From Burkholderiales bacterium (GTDB lineage: Bacteria > Pseudomonadota > Gammaproteobacteria > Burkholderiales > SG8-41), in the NCBI GenBank assembly GCA_036262035.1, contig DATAJS010000009.1:186001-250000 (forward strand): a stretch of 64,000 nucleotides of DNA, given 5' to 3'. Positions within the stretch are counted from its first letter, which is position 1; each line of letters opens with the position of its first letter. The notes below the pieces were generated by a model. The model was not told the origin of the DNA, did no database searches, and saw only the letters and a list, made by a program, of their open reading frames with translations. The translations under genes and the position numbers were made by a program. Positions 33,931 to 43,251 of the stretch are shown here, piece after piece.

Positions 33931-34911
33931 ATGACTGACGCGGCAGGTACGGGCACGTGGTCGTGCGTAGAGGGCGGCGCGCTCGAAGTCGTTGCGTGCC
34001 CCGTTTGCGCGGAGACCGGCTGCAGCGCCGTATTGCGGCGGCCGGACGGACTCGACATCGTCGCGTGCCGGGACTGCGGGTTGTACTACGTCAATCCGCA
34101 GCCTACCCAGGAGGCGCTCGCCGCATACTACGCAGGCGGATACTTCGAAGGCGAGCACGATTTCTATCGCGGGCGCAGCTACTTCGAATCGCGGCTAGAG
34201 GGTCTCAACGCGGGAAGCCTGACCGGGTGGGATTTCGTGCGCGGCCGCTGCGGCGATCTTTCCGGCAAGGTGTTCATGGATCTCGGTTGCGCGAGCGGAG
34301 AGATGCTCGTGCTCGCGCGTAACAGCGGAGCAGCGGCGGTTCGCGGGATCGAGCTCGACGATAAGGCCGCGAATCATGGCCGCTCGGCCTACGGTCTGGA
34401 CATCCGCATCGGCACGATCGAGAGCGAGCTGCACGAGGAAGGCAGCGTCGACGTCATAACCGCTTTCGACGTCGTCGAGCACCTGAAAGCGCCGCTGCTC
34501 GCGTTCCAGCGCATCGCCGCCGCGCTCAGGCCCGGCGGGCAATTCCTTTGCGGTACGCCGAATGGCGCGTGCATCGAACGCTGGGGCGCCGAGTGGATAG
34601 GCGCCGGGAAGGATTTCGAGCATCTGCTCTTTCCGCGGGCGGCCGACCTGCGGCGGATCGCCGGCAGCGTCGGACTCGAGCTCGTGCACCACGAGACCAG
34701 GGACAACCCGCTGCCGATGCGGGAGTACGCGCCCGGTGGCGACCGTGCCGCGCGGCTGTGCCGTCAGCCCGACGTGGTCGTTCACAACGCGCGGCAGAAG
34801 CTCAGGCTGCGATTTGCCGGAAGCGGTTGCGCCCATACGCTCTACGCGGCGCTGCGCAAGCCGGGGCAGCCAGGGGCGGATGCGCGCGCAAAGGTGCCGG
34901 GCACCCCGTGA
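33931..34911 (+). CDS. Methyltransferase with N-terminal zinc-ribbon-like motif
   Basis: A 326-residue protein with CPVC at about 23-26 and CRDC at about 46-49, a small zinc ribbon, followed by the LYYVNPQPTQEALAAYYAG linker. The class I methyltransferase fold then has FMDLGCASGEML as motif I and DVITAFDVVEHLKAP plus LRPGGQFLCGTPNG later. This organisation is common in sugar C- and O-methyltransferases of antibiotic and EPS clusters. It starts 15 bases after the flippase gene and its stop overlaps the GTG of the next. Substrate not known. Confidence 0.85.
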   Translation: MTDAAGTGTWSCVEGGALEVVACPVCAETGCSAVLRRPDGLDIVACRDCGLYYVNPQPTQEALAAYYAGGYFEGEHDFYRGRSYFESRLEGLNAGSLTGWDFVRGRCGDLSGKVFMDLGCASGEMLVLARNSGAAAVRGIELDDKAANHGRSAYGLDIRIGTIESELHEEGSVDVITAFDVVEHLKAPLLAFQRIAAALRPGGQFLCGTPNGACIERWGAEWIGAGKDFEHLLFPRAADLRRIAGSVGLELVHHETRDNPLPMREYAPGGDRAARLCRQPDVVVHNARQKLRLRFAGSGCAHTLYAALRKPGQPGADARAKVPGTP

Positions 34912-35891
34912 AGATCTTCGTCGCCGGCCCGGACCACGGGGATTTCTTCACGCACAATGTCGCCGTGACGTGCAAGACGATGGGCCACGATGTGCGGCCT
35001 TTCCATGGGTTTCGCCCGGCGGGGTCGCTCGGCCGCGTCGGCCGCGTGATCGAAAGCGTGCGGGAGAGAGTGCGCGCGAGCCAGCTGCGGCTCGATCGTG
35101 CGGTCCTCGACGCGGCGGCCGCATTTCGGCCCAACCTCACCATCGTGTGCACGCGCACGCTCGAACCCGACACGGTCCGCATGATCCGCTCCCGGACCGG
35201 CAGCGCGGTGGTGTGCTGGTTCGGCGACGCGCCGTCGAACATCCGGCGTGACCACGTCGTGTCCGGCGAGTACGATGCGGTATTCCTGAAGGACAGGCGC
35301 TATGCCGACGACCTGCGCGACGTGCTCGGGCTGAACGCGCATCACCTGCACGAAGCATGCAATCCGATGTGGCATCGACCGAACACGGACGAGCGCGCCG
35401 GACATGTGGCGGTTGCCGGTACTCTGTACGGATACCGGGCGGCCGTCCTGCGCAGGCTCGTAGCGGCCGGTTGGGAGGTGCGCTGCTTCGGCCCCGCGCC
35501 CTCCGCCTGGATCGACCCGGAGATCGCGAAGCTGCACACCGGCGAGTTTCTCGACCATACGCGCAAGGCGCAGGAGTTCGGCCGCGCGCTCGCGTGCCTG
35601 AATACGTTCGCCCCGGCCGAGCGCGACACGCTCAACTGCAGGGTCTTCGAGACCTGCGGCTGCGGAGGGCTGCTCGTGTCGGAGCACAAGGCGGCGATGG
35701 ATGATTGCTTCACGGAGAACGAGGAGTATCTCGCCTTTCGCTCGTTCGAAGAGCTCGACGAGCACCTCGGGCGCATTCGTCGCGACCCCGCGTTCGCGGA
35801 GCGTATCCGCGCCAACGCCGCGCGCAGGGCGCACTCCGAGCACACGTATCGCCAGCGGCTGGGCTACATCTTAGAAACGATAGGATCATGA
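34908..35891 (+). CDS. CgeB-like glycosyltransferase
   Basis: A 327-residue GT-B protein of the CgeB/DUF3880-like type, with VKIFVAGPDHGDFFTHNVAV at the start and HEACNPMWHRP in the middle. The C-terminal block LNTFAPAERDTLNCRVFETCG, followed by CGGLLVSEHK, is the glycosyltransferase 1-2 signature with the conserved R-x-F-E. These proteins appear in spore-coat maturation and EPS clusters. GTG 34908 overlaps the previous stop. No membrane segment. Linkage unknown. Confidence 0.8.
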   Translation: MKIFVAGPDHGDFFTHNVAVTCKTMGHDVRPFHGFRPAGSLGRVGRVIESVRERVRASQLRLDRAVLDAAAAFRPNLTIVCTRTLEPDTVRMIRSRTGSAVVCWFGDAPSNIRRDHVVSGEYDAVFLKDRRYADDLRDVLGLNAHHLHEACNPMWHRPNTDERAGHVAVAGTLYGYRAAVLRRLVAAGWEVRCFGPAPSAWIDPEIAKLHTGEFLDHTRKAQEFGRALACLNTFAPAERDTLNCRVFETCGCGGLLVSEHKAAMDDCFTENEEYLAFRSFEELDEHLGRIRRDPAFAERIRANAARRAHSEHTYRQRLGYILETIGS

Positions 35892-37342
35892 TACGACGCC
35901 GGGTGTTTCTGACCAATGCAGCGGCGATCGCCGCGGCCTGCTACATCGCAGCGCTGCCGCTCTTCGTCCTGTTCGCCGACGCCACGTATCCGCTGGCGGC
36001 GAGGCTGGCCGCGTGGCTCCTGTTCGTCGTCGGAACAGTGCCTACGGTGGTGTACCTGCGCGGCGCGCGCTCGTACGTGCCGGTGGTCGAGCTGGTCCAG
36101 CTTGCGTTCGTGAGCGCCTTTTCGCTGCCGGTCTTCTACGAGCGGGAGCTCGCTTTCTTCGCCCGAACGATCTATCCGGACACCGTACCGGTGACGGCGT
36201 GCATCCTGCTCGCGGTCGTCGCGGTCAGCGCGCTCTGGTGCGGCTACAAGCTCGGCCCGAACGTGTTCGCACGGGTGCCGCTTCCGCGCTTCCAGTTTCG
36301 CTGCGTCCCCGAGCGATTGTTCTATTACGCCATCGCGCTGGGTATCGCTTCCATGATCCGCACCGACTCCTTCGGGCCGTTCGAGCAGGTCGTGAACGCC
36401 GTCGCGTCGCAGGACCTCATCACCGCGCTGCTCGCGCTGCTCTTCTACAAGAAGGTGCTCGCGATGTGGCAGAAAGCTCTGGCGGTCGCCGTGGTCGCGG
36501 GATTCGTCGTGAACGGCATCTCCACCGGTATGACGCAGGCGATGCTTCAACCCGCGATGATCTGGTTCATCTGCCGCTGGATCGTCGTCAAGAAGCTCGA
36601 GATTTCGCTCGTCGTGGGAGCCGTCCTCGCGGTGATCCTCATCCAGCCGGTGAAGCTGCAGTATCGCGACATCGCGTGGACGACGACGACGCCGATGAGC
36701 CATACCGAGAAGGTCGCATTGTTCGGCGACCTGTTCGTGAAGCACTGGTTGGGGGCCGAGATCGGCAGCGCCCGCGTCTCCGCGTCGAGCGCGAACCGCA
36801 CCAGCCTGCTCCTGCAGACCGCGCACATACTGGACTGGTCGCCGGAGGTCGTGCCTTACGAGAACGGACACACGTACATGTATCTCGTCGTCGGCTGGGT
36901 GCCGCGCTTCCTCTGGCCCGACAAGCCGATCGCACAGGTGGCGAACAACAAATATGCGCTGAACTACGGAGTGACGACGGAGGAGGGCATCGAGCGCACG
37001 ATGTTCGGCGTCGGTGAGCTCGGCGAAGCCATCATGAACTTCGGAGCCGTCGGCGTCTTTCCGGTCTTCCTGATATTGGGCATCCTCACGTACATACCCT
37101 TGCGGCTGCTGACTCTGCCGAACTTCGAACGGCTGCGAGCCGAGCCGCTACACGCGGATCACATCGGCGCGCTTGCCGTGCTGGTCGCCGTCGTCGCGCG
37201 GCTCATCTTCATCGGCAGCAGCACCGCCGGCGTCTACGGCGGCATCGTCCAGCTCATCCTGGTCCAGGCGGCGCTGATGTACCTGTGCGCAGGCGACAAA
37301 AGCGCGGTCGCACGTCCCCGGGTGCGCGTGAGGCTGCGTTGA
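35888..37342 (+). CDS. wzy: Wzy-like oligosaccharide repeat-unit polymerase
   Basis: A 484-residue membrane protein with about ten to twelve helices and a large periplasmic loop at about 255-330 (TTTTPMSHTEKVALFGDLFV onward). The loop holds conserved-looking polar residues, and the segment WVPRFLWPDKPIAQVANNKY recurs in EPS polymerases of the exosortase-linked and Wzy families. It would join flipped repeat units in the periplasm. It follows the flippase and two transferase genes and overlaps both neighbours by 4 bases. Wzy proteins are poorly conserved, so this rests on topology, size and position. Confidence 0.8.
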   Translation: MIRRRVFLTNAAAIAAACYIAALPLFVLFADATYPLAARLAAWLLFVVGTVPTVVYLRGARSYVPVVELVQLAFVSAFSLPVFYERELAFFARTIYPDTVPVTACILLAVVAVSALWCGYKLGPNVFARVPLPRFQFRCVPERLFYYAIALGIASMIRTDSFGPFEQVVNAVASQDLITALLALLFYKKVLAMWQKALAVAVVAGFVVNGISTGMTQAMLQPAMIWFICRWIVVKKLEISLVVGAVLAVILIQPVKLQYRDIAWTTTTPMSHTEKVALFGDLFVKHWLGAEIGSARVSASSANRTSLLLQTAHILDWSPEVVPYENGHTYMYLVVGWVPRFLWPDKPIAQVANNKYALNYGVTTEEGIERTMFGVGELGEAIMNFGAVGVFPVFLILGILTYIPLRLLTLPNFERLRAEPLHADHIGALAVLVAVVARLIFIGSSTAGVYGGIVQLILVQAALMYLCAGDKSAVARPRVRVRLR

Positions 37343-38514
37343 CGGTCCGTGATTTCACGACGGCCGCGGCTTCGGACACCCAGGCCCCTCCACGGCCGCG
37401 GCGCGGCATCCGCATGCTCGTCGTCGAACCCGCCGGCAACCTCTGGGGGTCGGAGAGAGTCTTGCTCGACTTCCTGCATTGCGCGGCGCGCTCGATCGAC
37501 ATCGGCGTCTGCTTCCCGCGCGCCACTCCCATCGAGGCGGAGCTCGCGAGCCTGCCGGTGTCGCGCTACCCGTGGTTCATCGCCGATCTGCACAAGAAGA
37601 CGCGCGTGTCGCGGGCGCTCGGAGCCGCCGGACTGATCCTGGCGGCGCTCCGGTTCCGGCCGAACATCATTTATGTGAACCAGGCCGGCGCTACCCGGAT
37701 CGCCATGCTTGCTGCGCGTCTCCTGTCGGTGCCGATACTCGCGCATGTCAGACTCGCCGACGACGTCGACTACATCGCGCGGCTGGTGACGAGCCACGGC
37801 TTCGACGGCTGCGTGGTGGCTGTCAGCGACTACGTGCGAGACAGGTTTCGGGAGAGCGGCGCGATCCCTGAGGACCGCCTGCACAGGCTCTACGATCCTT
37901 ACCGTTCGCGCGACGGCGCGGCGCGGCCGCATGAAGCCGGGCGCGGCCCGGCCGCTCCGCACTTCGCTTCGGTCGGCCGCATCGCGAGATTGAAGGGCCA
38001 GGACGTGCTCCTCGACGCGATCGCCGTGCTCAAGAGCGAGAACATCGAGGCGACCGTGGCGTTCGCCGGAAGCGCGCCCGACGGAGACGATTTCGCGACT
38101 CACCTGCAACGGCATGCGGTGCGACTCGCCATAGCGGAGCAGGTGCGTTGGGGCGGTTACCAGGCCGACGTGTTCGCGTTCGCGGCCGGCGCGCTCGCGT
38201 GGATATGTCCGTCCTGGCAGGAGTCGCTCGGCCGCGTCATCTTCGAGTCGCTGGAGGCCGGTTGTCTGCCGATCGCGTGGAGCGGCTCCGGCGGTCCGGC
38301 GGAAGTCATCCGTGCGAGCGGTGGAGGCCTGCTGTACGAACAACAGACCGGCGCGTCGCTCGCGCAAGCGATGAAGCAGGCGATGGCGCTCAGTCCCCAC
38401 GAGTACGCACAGCGCGTCGAGCGGGGCCGTGCGTGGGTCGTCACGAACTGCGCTCCGCCCGTGTTCAGCCGGCGCATGCTCGAGATATCGCAAGCCATGG
38501 TCTGCCCGGTTTGA
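37339..38514 (+). CDS. Glycosyltransferase family 4
   Basis: A 391-residue GT-B protein. LLVVEPAGNLWGSERVL-like sequence begins the catalytic region near residue 27. HFASVGRIARLKGQDVLLDA opens the second domain and PSWQESLGRVIFESLEAGC carries the E-x7-E donor loop. The first 25 residues are low-complexity; TTG 37339, which overlaps the previous stop, is the default start, but ATG 37414 at the domain boundary is a real alternative. Sugar not known. Confidence 0.88.
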   Translation: MTVRDFTTAAASDTQAPPRPRRGIRMLVVEPAGNLWGSERVLLDFLHCAARSIDIGVCFPRATPIEAELASLPVSRYPWFIADLHKKTRVSRALGAAGLILAALRFRPNIIYVNQAGATRIAMLAARLLSVPILAHVRLADDVDYIARLVTSHGFDGCVVAVSDYVRDRFRESGAIPEDRLHRLYDPYRSRDGAARPHEAGRGPAAPHFASVGRIARLKGQDVLLDAIAVLKSENIEATVAFAGSAPDGDDFATHLQRHAVRLAIAEQVRWGGYQADVFAFAAGALAWICPSWQESLGRVIFESLEAGCLPIAWSGSGGPAEVIRASGGGLLYEQQTGASLAQAMKQAMALSPHEYAQRVERGRAWVVTNCAPPVFSRRMLEISQAMVCPV

Positions 38515-39692
38515 GCACCTGCCGAGTGCTGCATACCGTCGGCGGTCTCTACGAGCGCTTCGGCGGTCCGTCGCGCACCGTGCCGTCGCTTTGCAACGCA
38601 CTCGCTCGCCGCGGCACCACGGTCAATCTGGTCAGCCAGACGTTCGACGGCGTGCCTGTGTCAGGGCATTTGCTCGATCCTGAGGTGCGTCTGGCGCTGA
38701 CCGACACGCGCGATCACGCCGGGTCGGGAATTCTTTCGTGGCGCAAGTTCGCCGCATTGCTCGGACAGGTTGCGGCCGACTCGAAACCCGAGCTCATCCA
38801 CGACCACGGCGCGTGGGCCGGCAACAACCACTCCGCCGCCGTAGTCGCACGCCGGGTACATGTTCCGCTGGTGTCCAGCCCCCGCGGAATGCTGATGCGA
38901 TGGGCTCTCAGCCACCGGCGATACCGCAAGAAGATCGCGCTGCTGCTGTACCAGCGCGCGGATCTCGATTCGGTCGCGTGCTTTATCGTGACTTCGGCGG
39001 ACGAAGGTGAAGACCTGCGGCGGCTCGGGTTGCGCCAGCCGATCGCGATCGTGCCCAACGGCGTGAGCGGCGCGCCGGAGCTTGCGCTGCGCGAGCCGCG
39101 TGCGCGCAGCGCGGGTGGGGAGCGCGTCGCGCTGTTCCTGTCCCGCCTGCACCCCGGCAAGGGCGCGCAGGACCTGATCGCGGCGTGGGCTGCGCTCAGG
39201 CCGCCGGGCTGGAAGCTGCAAATCGCCGGCCCCGACGAAGACGGTTACGGCGCGCACTTGTCGAGCCTCATCACCGAGCACGGCTTGACCGAATGCTGCT
39301 CGCTCACCGGCCCGGTCGACGAGCACGATAAATGGGGCGTGTACGCCGCGGCGGATCTTTTCGTATTGCCCACGTATTCCGAGAATTTCGGCGTGACCGT
39401 CGCGGAAGCGCTCATGGCGGGACTTCCGGTGATCACCACGACGGGCGCGCCGTGGGAATGCCTGCGCACCCATGACTGCGGCTGGTGGGTCCAACCCGGG
39501 GTGCCGTCGATCCAGCGCGCGTTGCAGGAAGCGCTCGCCACGCCCGACGCGGTGAGGCATGCGATGGGGGCGCGCGGAAAAGACTACGTGATGAAGACGC
39601 TCTCCTGGGACAAGGTCGCCCACGATACGCAGCGCTGCTACGAGTGGCTGCTCGGGCGCGGCCCGCGGCCCGATGAGCACATGCTGGACTGA
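38511..39692 (+). CDS. Glycosyltransferase family 4
   Basis: A 393-residue GT-B enzyme with HTVGGLYERFGGPSRTVPSL at the N-terminus, SPRGMLMRWALSHRRYRKKI in the acceptor domain, and VALFLSRLHPGKGAQDL opening the second domain. The donor loop is PTYSENFGVTVAEALMAGLP with the two glutamates. PRGML followed by basic residues is frequent in transferases working on lipid-linked sugars. TTG 38511 overlaps the previous stop. No exact donor can be assigned. Confidence 0.9.
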   Translation: MSTCRVLHTVGGLYERFGGPSRTVPSLCNALARRGTTVNLVSQTFDGVPVSGHLLDPEVRLALTDTRDHAGSGILSWRKFAALLGQVAADSKPELIHDHGAWAGNNHSAAVVARRVHVPLVSSPRGMLMRWALSHRRYRKKIALLLYQRADLDSVACFIVTSADEGEDLRRLGLRQPIAIVPNGVSGAPELALREPRARSAGGERVALFLSRLHPGKGAQDLIAAWAALRPPGWKLQIAGPDEDGYGAHLSSLITEHGLTECCSLTGPVDEHDKWGVYAAADLFVLPTYSENFGVTVAEALMAGLPVITTTGAPWECLRTHDCGWWVQPGVPSIQRALQEALATPDAVRHAMGARGKDYVMKTLSWDKVAHDTQRCYEWLLGRGPRPDEHMLD

Positions 39693-40699
39693 TGGTGCGA
39701 GCCGACAACGATCGCGTCACTCTGGGCGCAACCGGCATCAGCACCAGCCGCCTCGCTTTCGGCTGCGGCTCCCTGATGCGGCTTTCACGCCGTCGCGAGC
39801 GTATGAGCGTTCTCGCCGCAGCGTTCGACGCCGGAATCCGCCACTTCGACGTGGCGCCGATGTACGGGCTCGGGCAGGCCGAGAGGGAGCTGGGCGCGTT
39901 CCTCGGCTCCCGCCGCGGCGAAGTGACGATCGCGACGAAGTTCGGCATCACTTTGCGCAGGCCGACGCTCGGCATGGGCAAGCTGCAGGGCATCGCCCGC
40001 GGCCTGATCAAGCGCTTTCCGGCGTTGCGCAGGCATGCGGCGAGCCGCGCCGGTGCGCTGTACCTGCCCAAGAACTTCGATCCGGGGGCCGCGGCGGCGA
40101 GTCTCGAGCGCAGTCTGGCGGACCTCGGCGTCGACGCGGTCGACCTGTTGCTCATGCACGAGCCCGAGACGACGCTCATTTGGCCTGGACCTTTGCTGGA
40201 GTGGCTCGAGCGCGAACGCGCGCGCGGTCGTGTGCGCGCGTTCGGCGGCGCGGGCTACGTGCCGAAAGTGACCGACGTCGCCCGGCAGTTCCCCGAGCTC
40301 ATGGAAATCGTCCAGGCGGACAGCGATCTCGTTCACGGACAGATCGAGACGTTGAAAGCCCTCGGCAAACCGCTCATAACCTTCAGTCCGCTTTCGCGCG
40401 CGCTCGACGTGCTCCAGCGCTGCTGCAGCGAGCGCCCGGCGATCGCGAGCGACATACGCGATGCGACGGGCTACGACCTGCGCGGTGCCGATGCGCTCGC
40501 GCACGTGCTGTTCTCTTTCGCACTGCGTGCGAACAGCGAGGGCGTGGTGCTCTTCTCGTCGCTGCGGCCGGAGCGCATTGCACAAGCCGCTCGCTGGGCG
40601 AGCGGCGACGCGGTCCCGGATTCTGCGTTGCAGTACATCGCGGGCGCGCTCCGCCTCGCGCACGCGGAGCGCGCCGCGCCGGGTGAGCGGTCGTGCTGA
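39692..40699 (+). CDS. Aldo/keto reductase
   Basis: A 335-residue NADPH-dependent oxidoreductase. The catalytic tetrad can be placed: D and Y in HFDVAPMYGLGQAE, K in TIATKFG, and H in LLLMHEPE. The C-terminal cofactor region includes GVVLFSSLRPERI in place of the usual S-R-x-x-x-N phosphate loop, a small divergence. The ATG shares one base with the previous stop, and the gene overlaps the GMC oxidoreductase gene by 7 bases. Paired reductase and oxidase could invert or modify a sugar carbon or process a lipid group; that is inference. Confidence 0.88.
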   Translation: MVRADNDRVTLGATGISTSRLAFGCGSLMRLSRRRERMSVLAAAFDAGIRHFDVAPMYGLGQAERELGAFLGSRRGEVTIATKFGITLRRPTLGMGKLQGIARGLIKRFPALRRHAASRAGALYLPKNFDPGAAAASLERSLADLGVDAVDLLLMHEPETTLIWPGPLLEWLERERARGRVRAFGGAGYVPKVTDVARQFPELMEIVQADSDLVHGQIETLKALGKPLITFSPLSRALDVLQRCCSERPAIASDIRDATGYDLRGADALAHVLFSFALRANSEGVVLFSSLRPERIAQAARWASGDAVPDSALQYIAGALRLAHAERAAPGERSC

Positions 40700-42279
40700 C
40701 CGATTTCGCGGCCGCGGGGCTCGACGCGCGGCTGCAATTCGACGTCTGCATCATCGGCGGTGGAATTGCGGGACTGACGCTCGCGCACGCGCTCGCCGGC
40801 AAGGCGCTCTCGGTCGGGGTGCTGGAAGCGGGCGGCCGCGGACTCAGTGAGGCCTCTCAGCTCTTCTTCGACGCGGATGTCGTCGGCGCACCGTACGCCG
40901 GTCACGTTCAGGGGCGCTTCCGGGCGCTCGGCGGCAGCTCGCTGAAGTGGGGGGCGCAGCTGCTGCCGCTGCACCCCGAGGATTTCGACGTACGCGAGCA
41001 CGTGCCGCACAGCGGATGGCCGGTCGGGTACGAGGTACTGCAGCCGTACTACCGGCGCGCCCTGGCGCTCCTGCACGTGGACGCGCTGCCGTTCGACCGC
41101 ACCCTCGCTCGCCATTTGCCGATGGAGCCTCTGGCGTTCGATGAAAGCGCGTTTGCATGGCGTTACTCCAAGTGGGCGCGTTTTCGCCACCGCAACGTCT
41201 GGGAGCTGCTGGGGCCGGCGCTCTCCCGGAGCACGGATGTGCACGTTTTCTACCACGCGCCGGTGGTCCGCCTGAGGCTCGATCGCGACAGCGGCTGCGT
41301 CACCGGCGCCGCGGTGGCTCGAGCCGACGGCCGGCGCGTCGAGGTGAGTGCGCGCACGTTCGTGCTCTGTCTGGGTACGCTCGAAACGGCGCGGCTGATG
41401 CTCGCGTCGAACGATGTCGCCGCGGCCGGGCTCGGCAACGAGCACGACAACGTAGGGCGCTATTTTCACGACCACCTGAGCTTTCGGGCCGCGCAGCTCG
41501 TGCGTGCTGCGCCGGCGCTGCTGCGCGCGTTCTCGCCCCGGTTTTCGAGACAGGTCATGCACTATCCGCGGCTCGAGCTCACCCCCGCCGCGCAGGCGCG
41601 GTACGGGTGCAGCGCCGCTTTCGCGCATCTGCAGTTCGAGCACGGGGCGCGCAGCGCCTTCACCGCGATGCGATCGGTGCTGCGGCGGCTGCAGCAGCGC
41701 GAGTGGTTCCTGCCGCGGCTTGGCGAGACCGTCGACATCGTCACGGACCTGCCGTACTTCTTCCGGCTGGCAGCGAGTTTCGCCTGCGGCGGCCGGGTGC
41801 CGGTGCCGCCGGGCGCCGATCGCTACTTCCAGGTCGACGTCGAGCAGGCACCGAACCGCGATTCCCGCGTCCTGCTCGGGGATCAGGTCGACCGCCTCGG
41901 CATGCCGAGACTTCGAATCGACTGGAGAATCACCGAGCGCGAGCTGCGCACGGCCGCGGTGTTCGTACAGCGCCTTGCCGAAGAGTGCGGCCGACTCGCG
42001 GGCGGGGCGATAGACTGGCGCTCGAGAGAGCTCGAAACACTGGAAGTCTGGCGGGGACACGTGCACGACACCTACCACCAGGCGGGCACGACGCGCATGG
42101 CCGACTCTCCCGCACAAGGCGTGGTCGACCGGCACCTGCAGGTCCATGGCGTGCCGAACGTGTATGTCGCCGGTTGCTCGGTGTTTCCGACGGGCGGCAG
42201 CGCCAACCCGACGCTCACCATGATGGCGTTGACGCTGCGACTGGCCGATCGACTCTCGGCCGCAAAGCGCACACCGTGA
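40693..42279 (+). CDS. GMC-type FAD-dependent oxidoreductase
   Basis: A 528-residue flavoenzyme. The Rossmann loop for FAD is IIGGGIAGLTLAHAL at about 19-32, with the ribose-binding glutamate in VLEAGG. The C-terminal active site is HDTYHQAGTTRM, containing the catalytic histidine, and the end block is VYVAGCSVFPTGGSANPTLT, which closes the FAD site in glucose-methanol-choline oxidoreductases. FRALGGSSLKWGAQL is the substrate-loop element. It would oxidise an alcohol, perhaps a sugar hydroxyl. It starts at GTG 40693 inside the preceding aldo/keto reductase gene, so the pair is translationally coupled. It is followed by the first sizeable gap in this operon. Confidence 0.92.
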   Translation: MLTDFAAAGLDARLQFDVCIIGGGIAGLTLAHALAGKALSVGVLEAGGRGLSEASQLFFDADVVGAPYAGHVQGRFRALGGSSLKWGAQLLPLHPEDFDVREHVPHSGWPVGYEVLQPYYRRALALLHVDALPFDRTLARHLPMEPLAFDESAFAWRYSKWARFRHRNVWELLGPALSRSTDVHVFYHAPVVRLRLDRDSGCVTGAAVARADGRRVEVSARTFVLCLGTLETARLMLASNDVAAAGLGNEHDNVGRYFHDHLSFRAAQLVRAAPALLRAFSPRFSRQVMHYPRLELTPAAQARYGCSAAFAHLQFEHGARSAFTAMRSVLRRLQQREWFLPRLGETVDIVTDLPYFFRLAASFACGGRVPVPPGADRYFQVDVEQAPNRDSRVLLGDQVDRLGMPRLRIDWRITERELRTAAVFVQRLAEECGRLAGGAIDWRSRELETLEVWRGHVHDTYHQAGTTRMADSPAQGVVDRHLQVHGVPNVYVAGCSVFPTGGSANPTLTMMALTLRLADRLSAAKRTP

Positions 42280-42367
42280 GTTGCGGGCAGCGCGCCGAGA
42301 CAATCGGCTCGGCTGGCCGCGGGGAATAGTGCCGTTTCACCGCTCCGGGGCGCGCGGATTCATTTAA

Positions 42368-42377
42368 ACTCCGGAGT
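42368..42377. promoter_or_regulatory. ACTCCGGAGT palindrome in the gap before the next transferase gene
   Basis: A perfect 10-bp palindrome sits in the 150-base gap 42280-42429, right after TTTAAA (42363-42368), which could be part of a -10 element. No convincing -35 is found. The gap is the first break in a run of overlapping genes, so a new promoter or RNA-processing site here is reasonable. Confidence 0.25.
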
Positions 42378-42429
42378 CCGATCGCGCCGTGCCTTGGGCC
42401 GGCCGGAACAACATCGCGATCACAGCTTC

Positions 42430-43251
42430 ATGCTGCTGTCTGACATCACCCCCGTCCTGCTCACCTACAACGAGTCGCCCAACATCGGGCGTACGCTCGA
42501 GAGGCTGGCCTGGGCGCGCGACATCGTCATCGTCGACAGCTTCAGCGAAGACGACACGCTCGCAATCGCGGGGCGTTATCCGCAAGTACGCATATTCCAG
42601 CGCCGGTTCGACGAACACGCGCTGCAATGGAACTTCGCGGTGCGCGAGACCGGGATTCGCACGCCCTGGGTGTGGGCGCTGGACGCGGACTACGTGCTGT
42701 CGCCGGAGCTCGTGGCCGAGCTCGAGCGCGTCGAGCCGGCGGCCGAGACGGTGGGCTTCGAGACCCGGTTCCGGTATTGCATCTACGGTGAGACTCTGCG
42801 GGGCAGCGTTTATCCCGCGAAGGTGACGCTCTTCAGGCGCGACCGCGGCCATTTCGAGCAGGACGGCCATACGCAGCGGCTGGCGATTGCCGGTCCGGTG
42901 GCGGCGCTGAAGGGCACCATCAGCCACGACGATCGGAAGTCCCTGGCGCGATGGCTCGGCTCTCAGGCCGGATACATGCGGCGCGAAGCGGTGAAGCTCA
43001 CCTGCGCCGCTTCGGGCTCTCTGTCTGCGGCGGACCGGCTGCGCAACACGATCGTGCTCGGGCCGCTCGTCATGTTCTTCTACTGCCTTTTCTGGAAGAA
43101 GAACATCCTGGACGGACAGGCCGGCCTGTACTACACGATCCAGCGCACCCTGGCAGAGCTGATCCTGTCGGCGTACCTCCTCGAGCAGCGGCTGCGCGGC
43201 GATACGCCGCGCACGTCCGCGCAAGCGTCGAACCGAGAGGAATTGTCGTGA
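42430..43251 (+). CDS. Glycosyltransferase family 2 (WaaE/KdtX-like)
   Basis: A 273-residue GT-A transferase. TPVLLTYNESPNIGRTLERL is the family start, IVIVDSFSEDDT the first acidic motif, and WVWALDADYVLSPEL includes the D-x-D metal-binding pair. TLRGSVYPAKVTLFRRDRGHF and the HDDRKSLARWLGSQ block match the WaaE/KdtX branch that adds a sugar to lipopolysaccharide core. A hydrophobic helix near 210 (IVLGPLVMFFYCLFWKKNIL) would hold it to the membrane. ATG 42430 is chosen because it starts directly at the conserved strand; a TTG at 42394 adds 12 unrelated residues. Confidence 0.9.
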   Translation: MLLSDITPVLLTYNESPNIGRTLERLAWARDIVIVDSFSEDDTLAIAGRYPQVRIFQRRFDEHALQWNFAVRETGIRTPWVWALDADYVLSPELVAELERVEPAAETVGFETRFRYCIYGETLRGSVYPAKVTLFRRDRGHFEQDGHTQRLAIAGPVAALKGTISHDDRKSLARWLGSQAGYMRREAVKLTCAASGSLSAADRLRNTIVLGPLVMFFYCLFWKKNILDGQAGLYYTIQRTLAELILSAYLLEQRLRGDTPRTSAQASNREELS

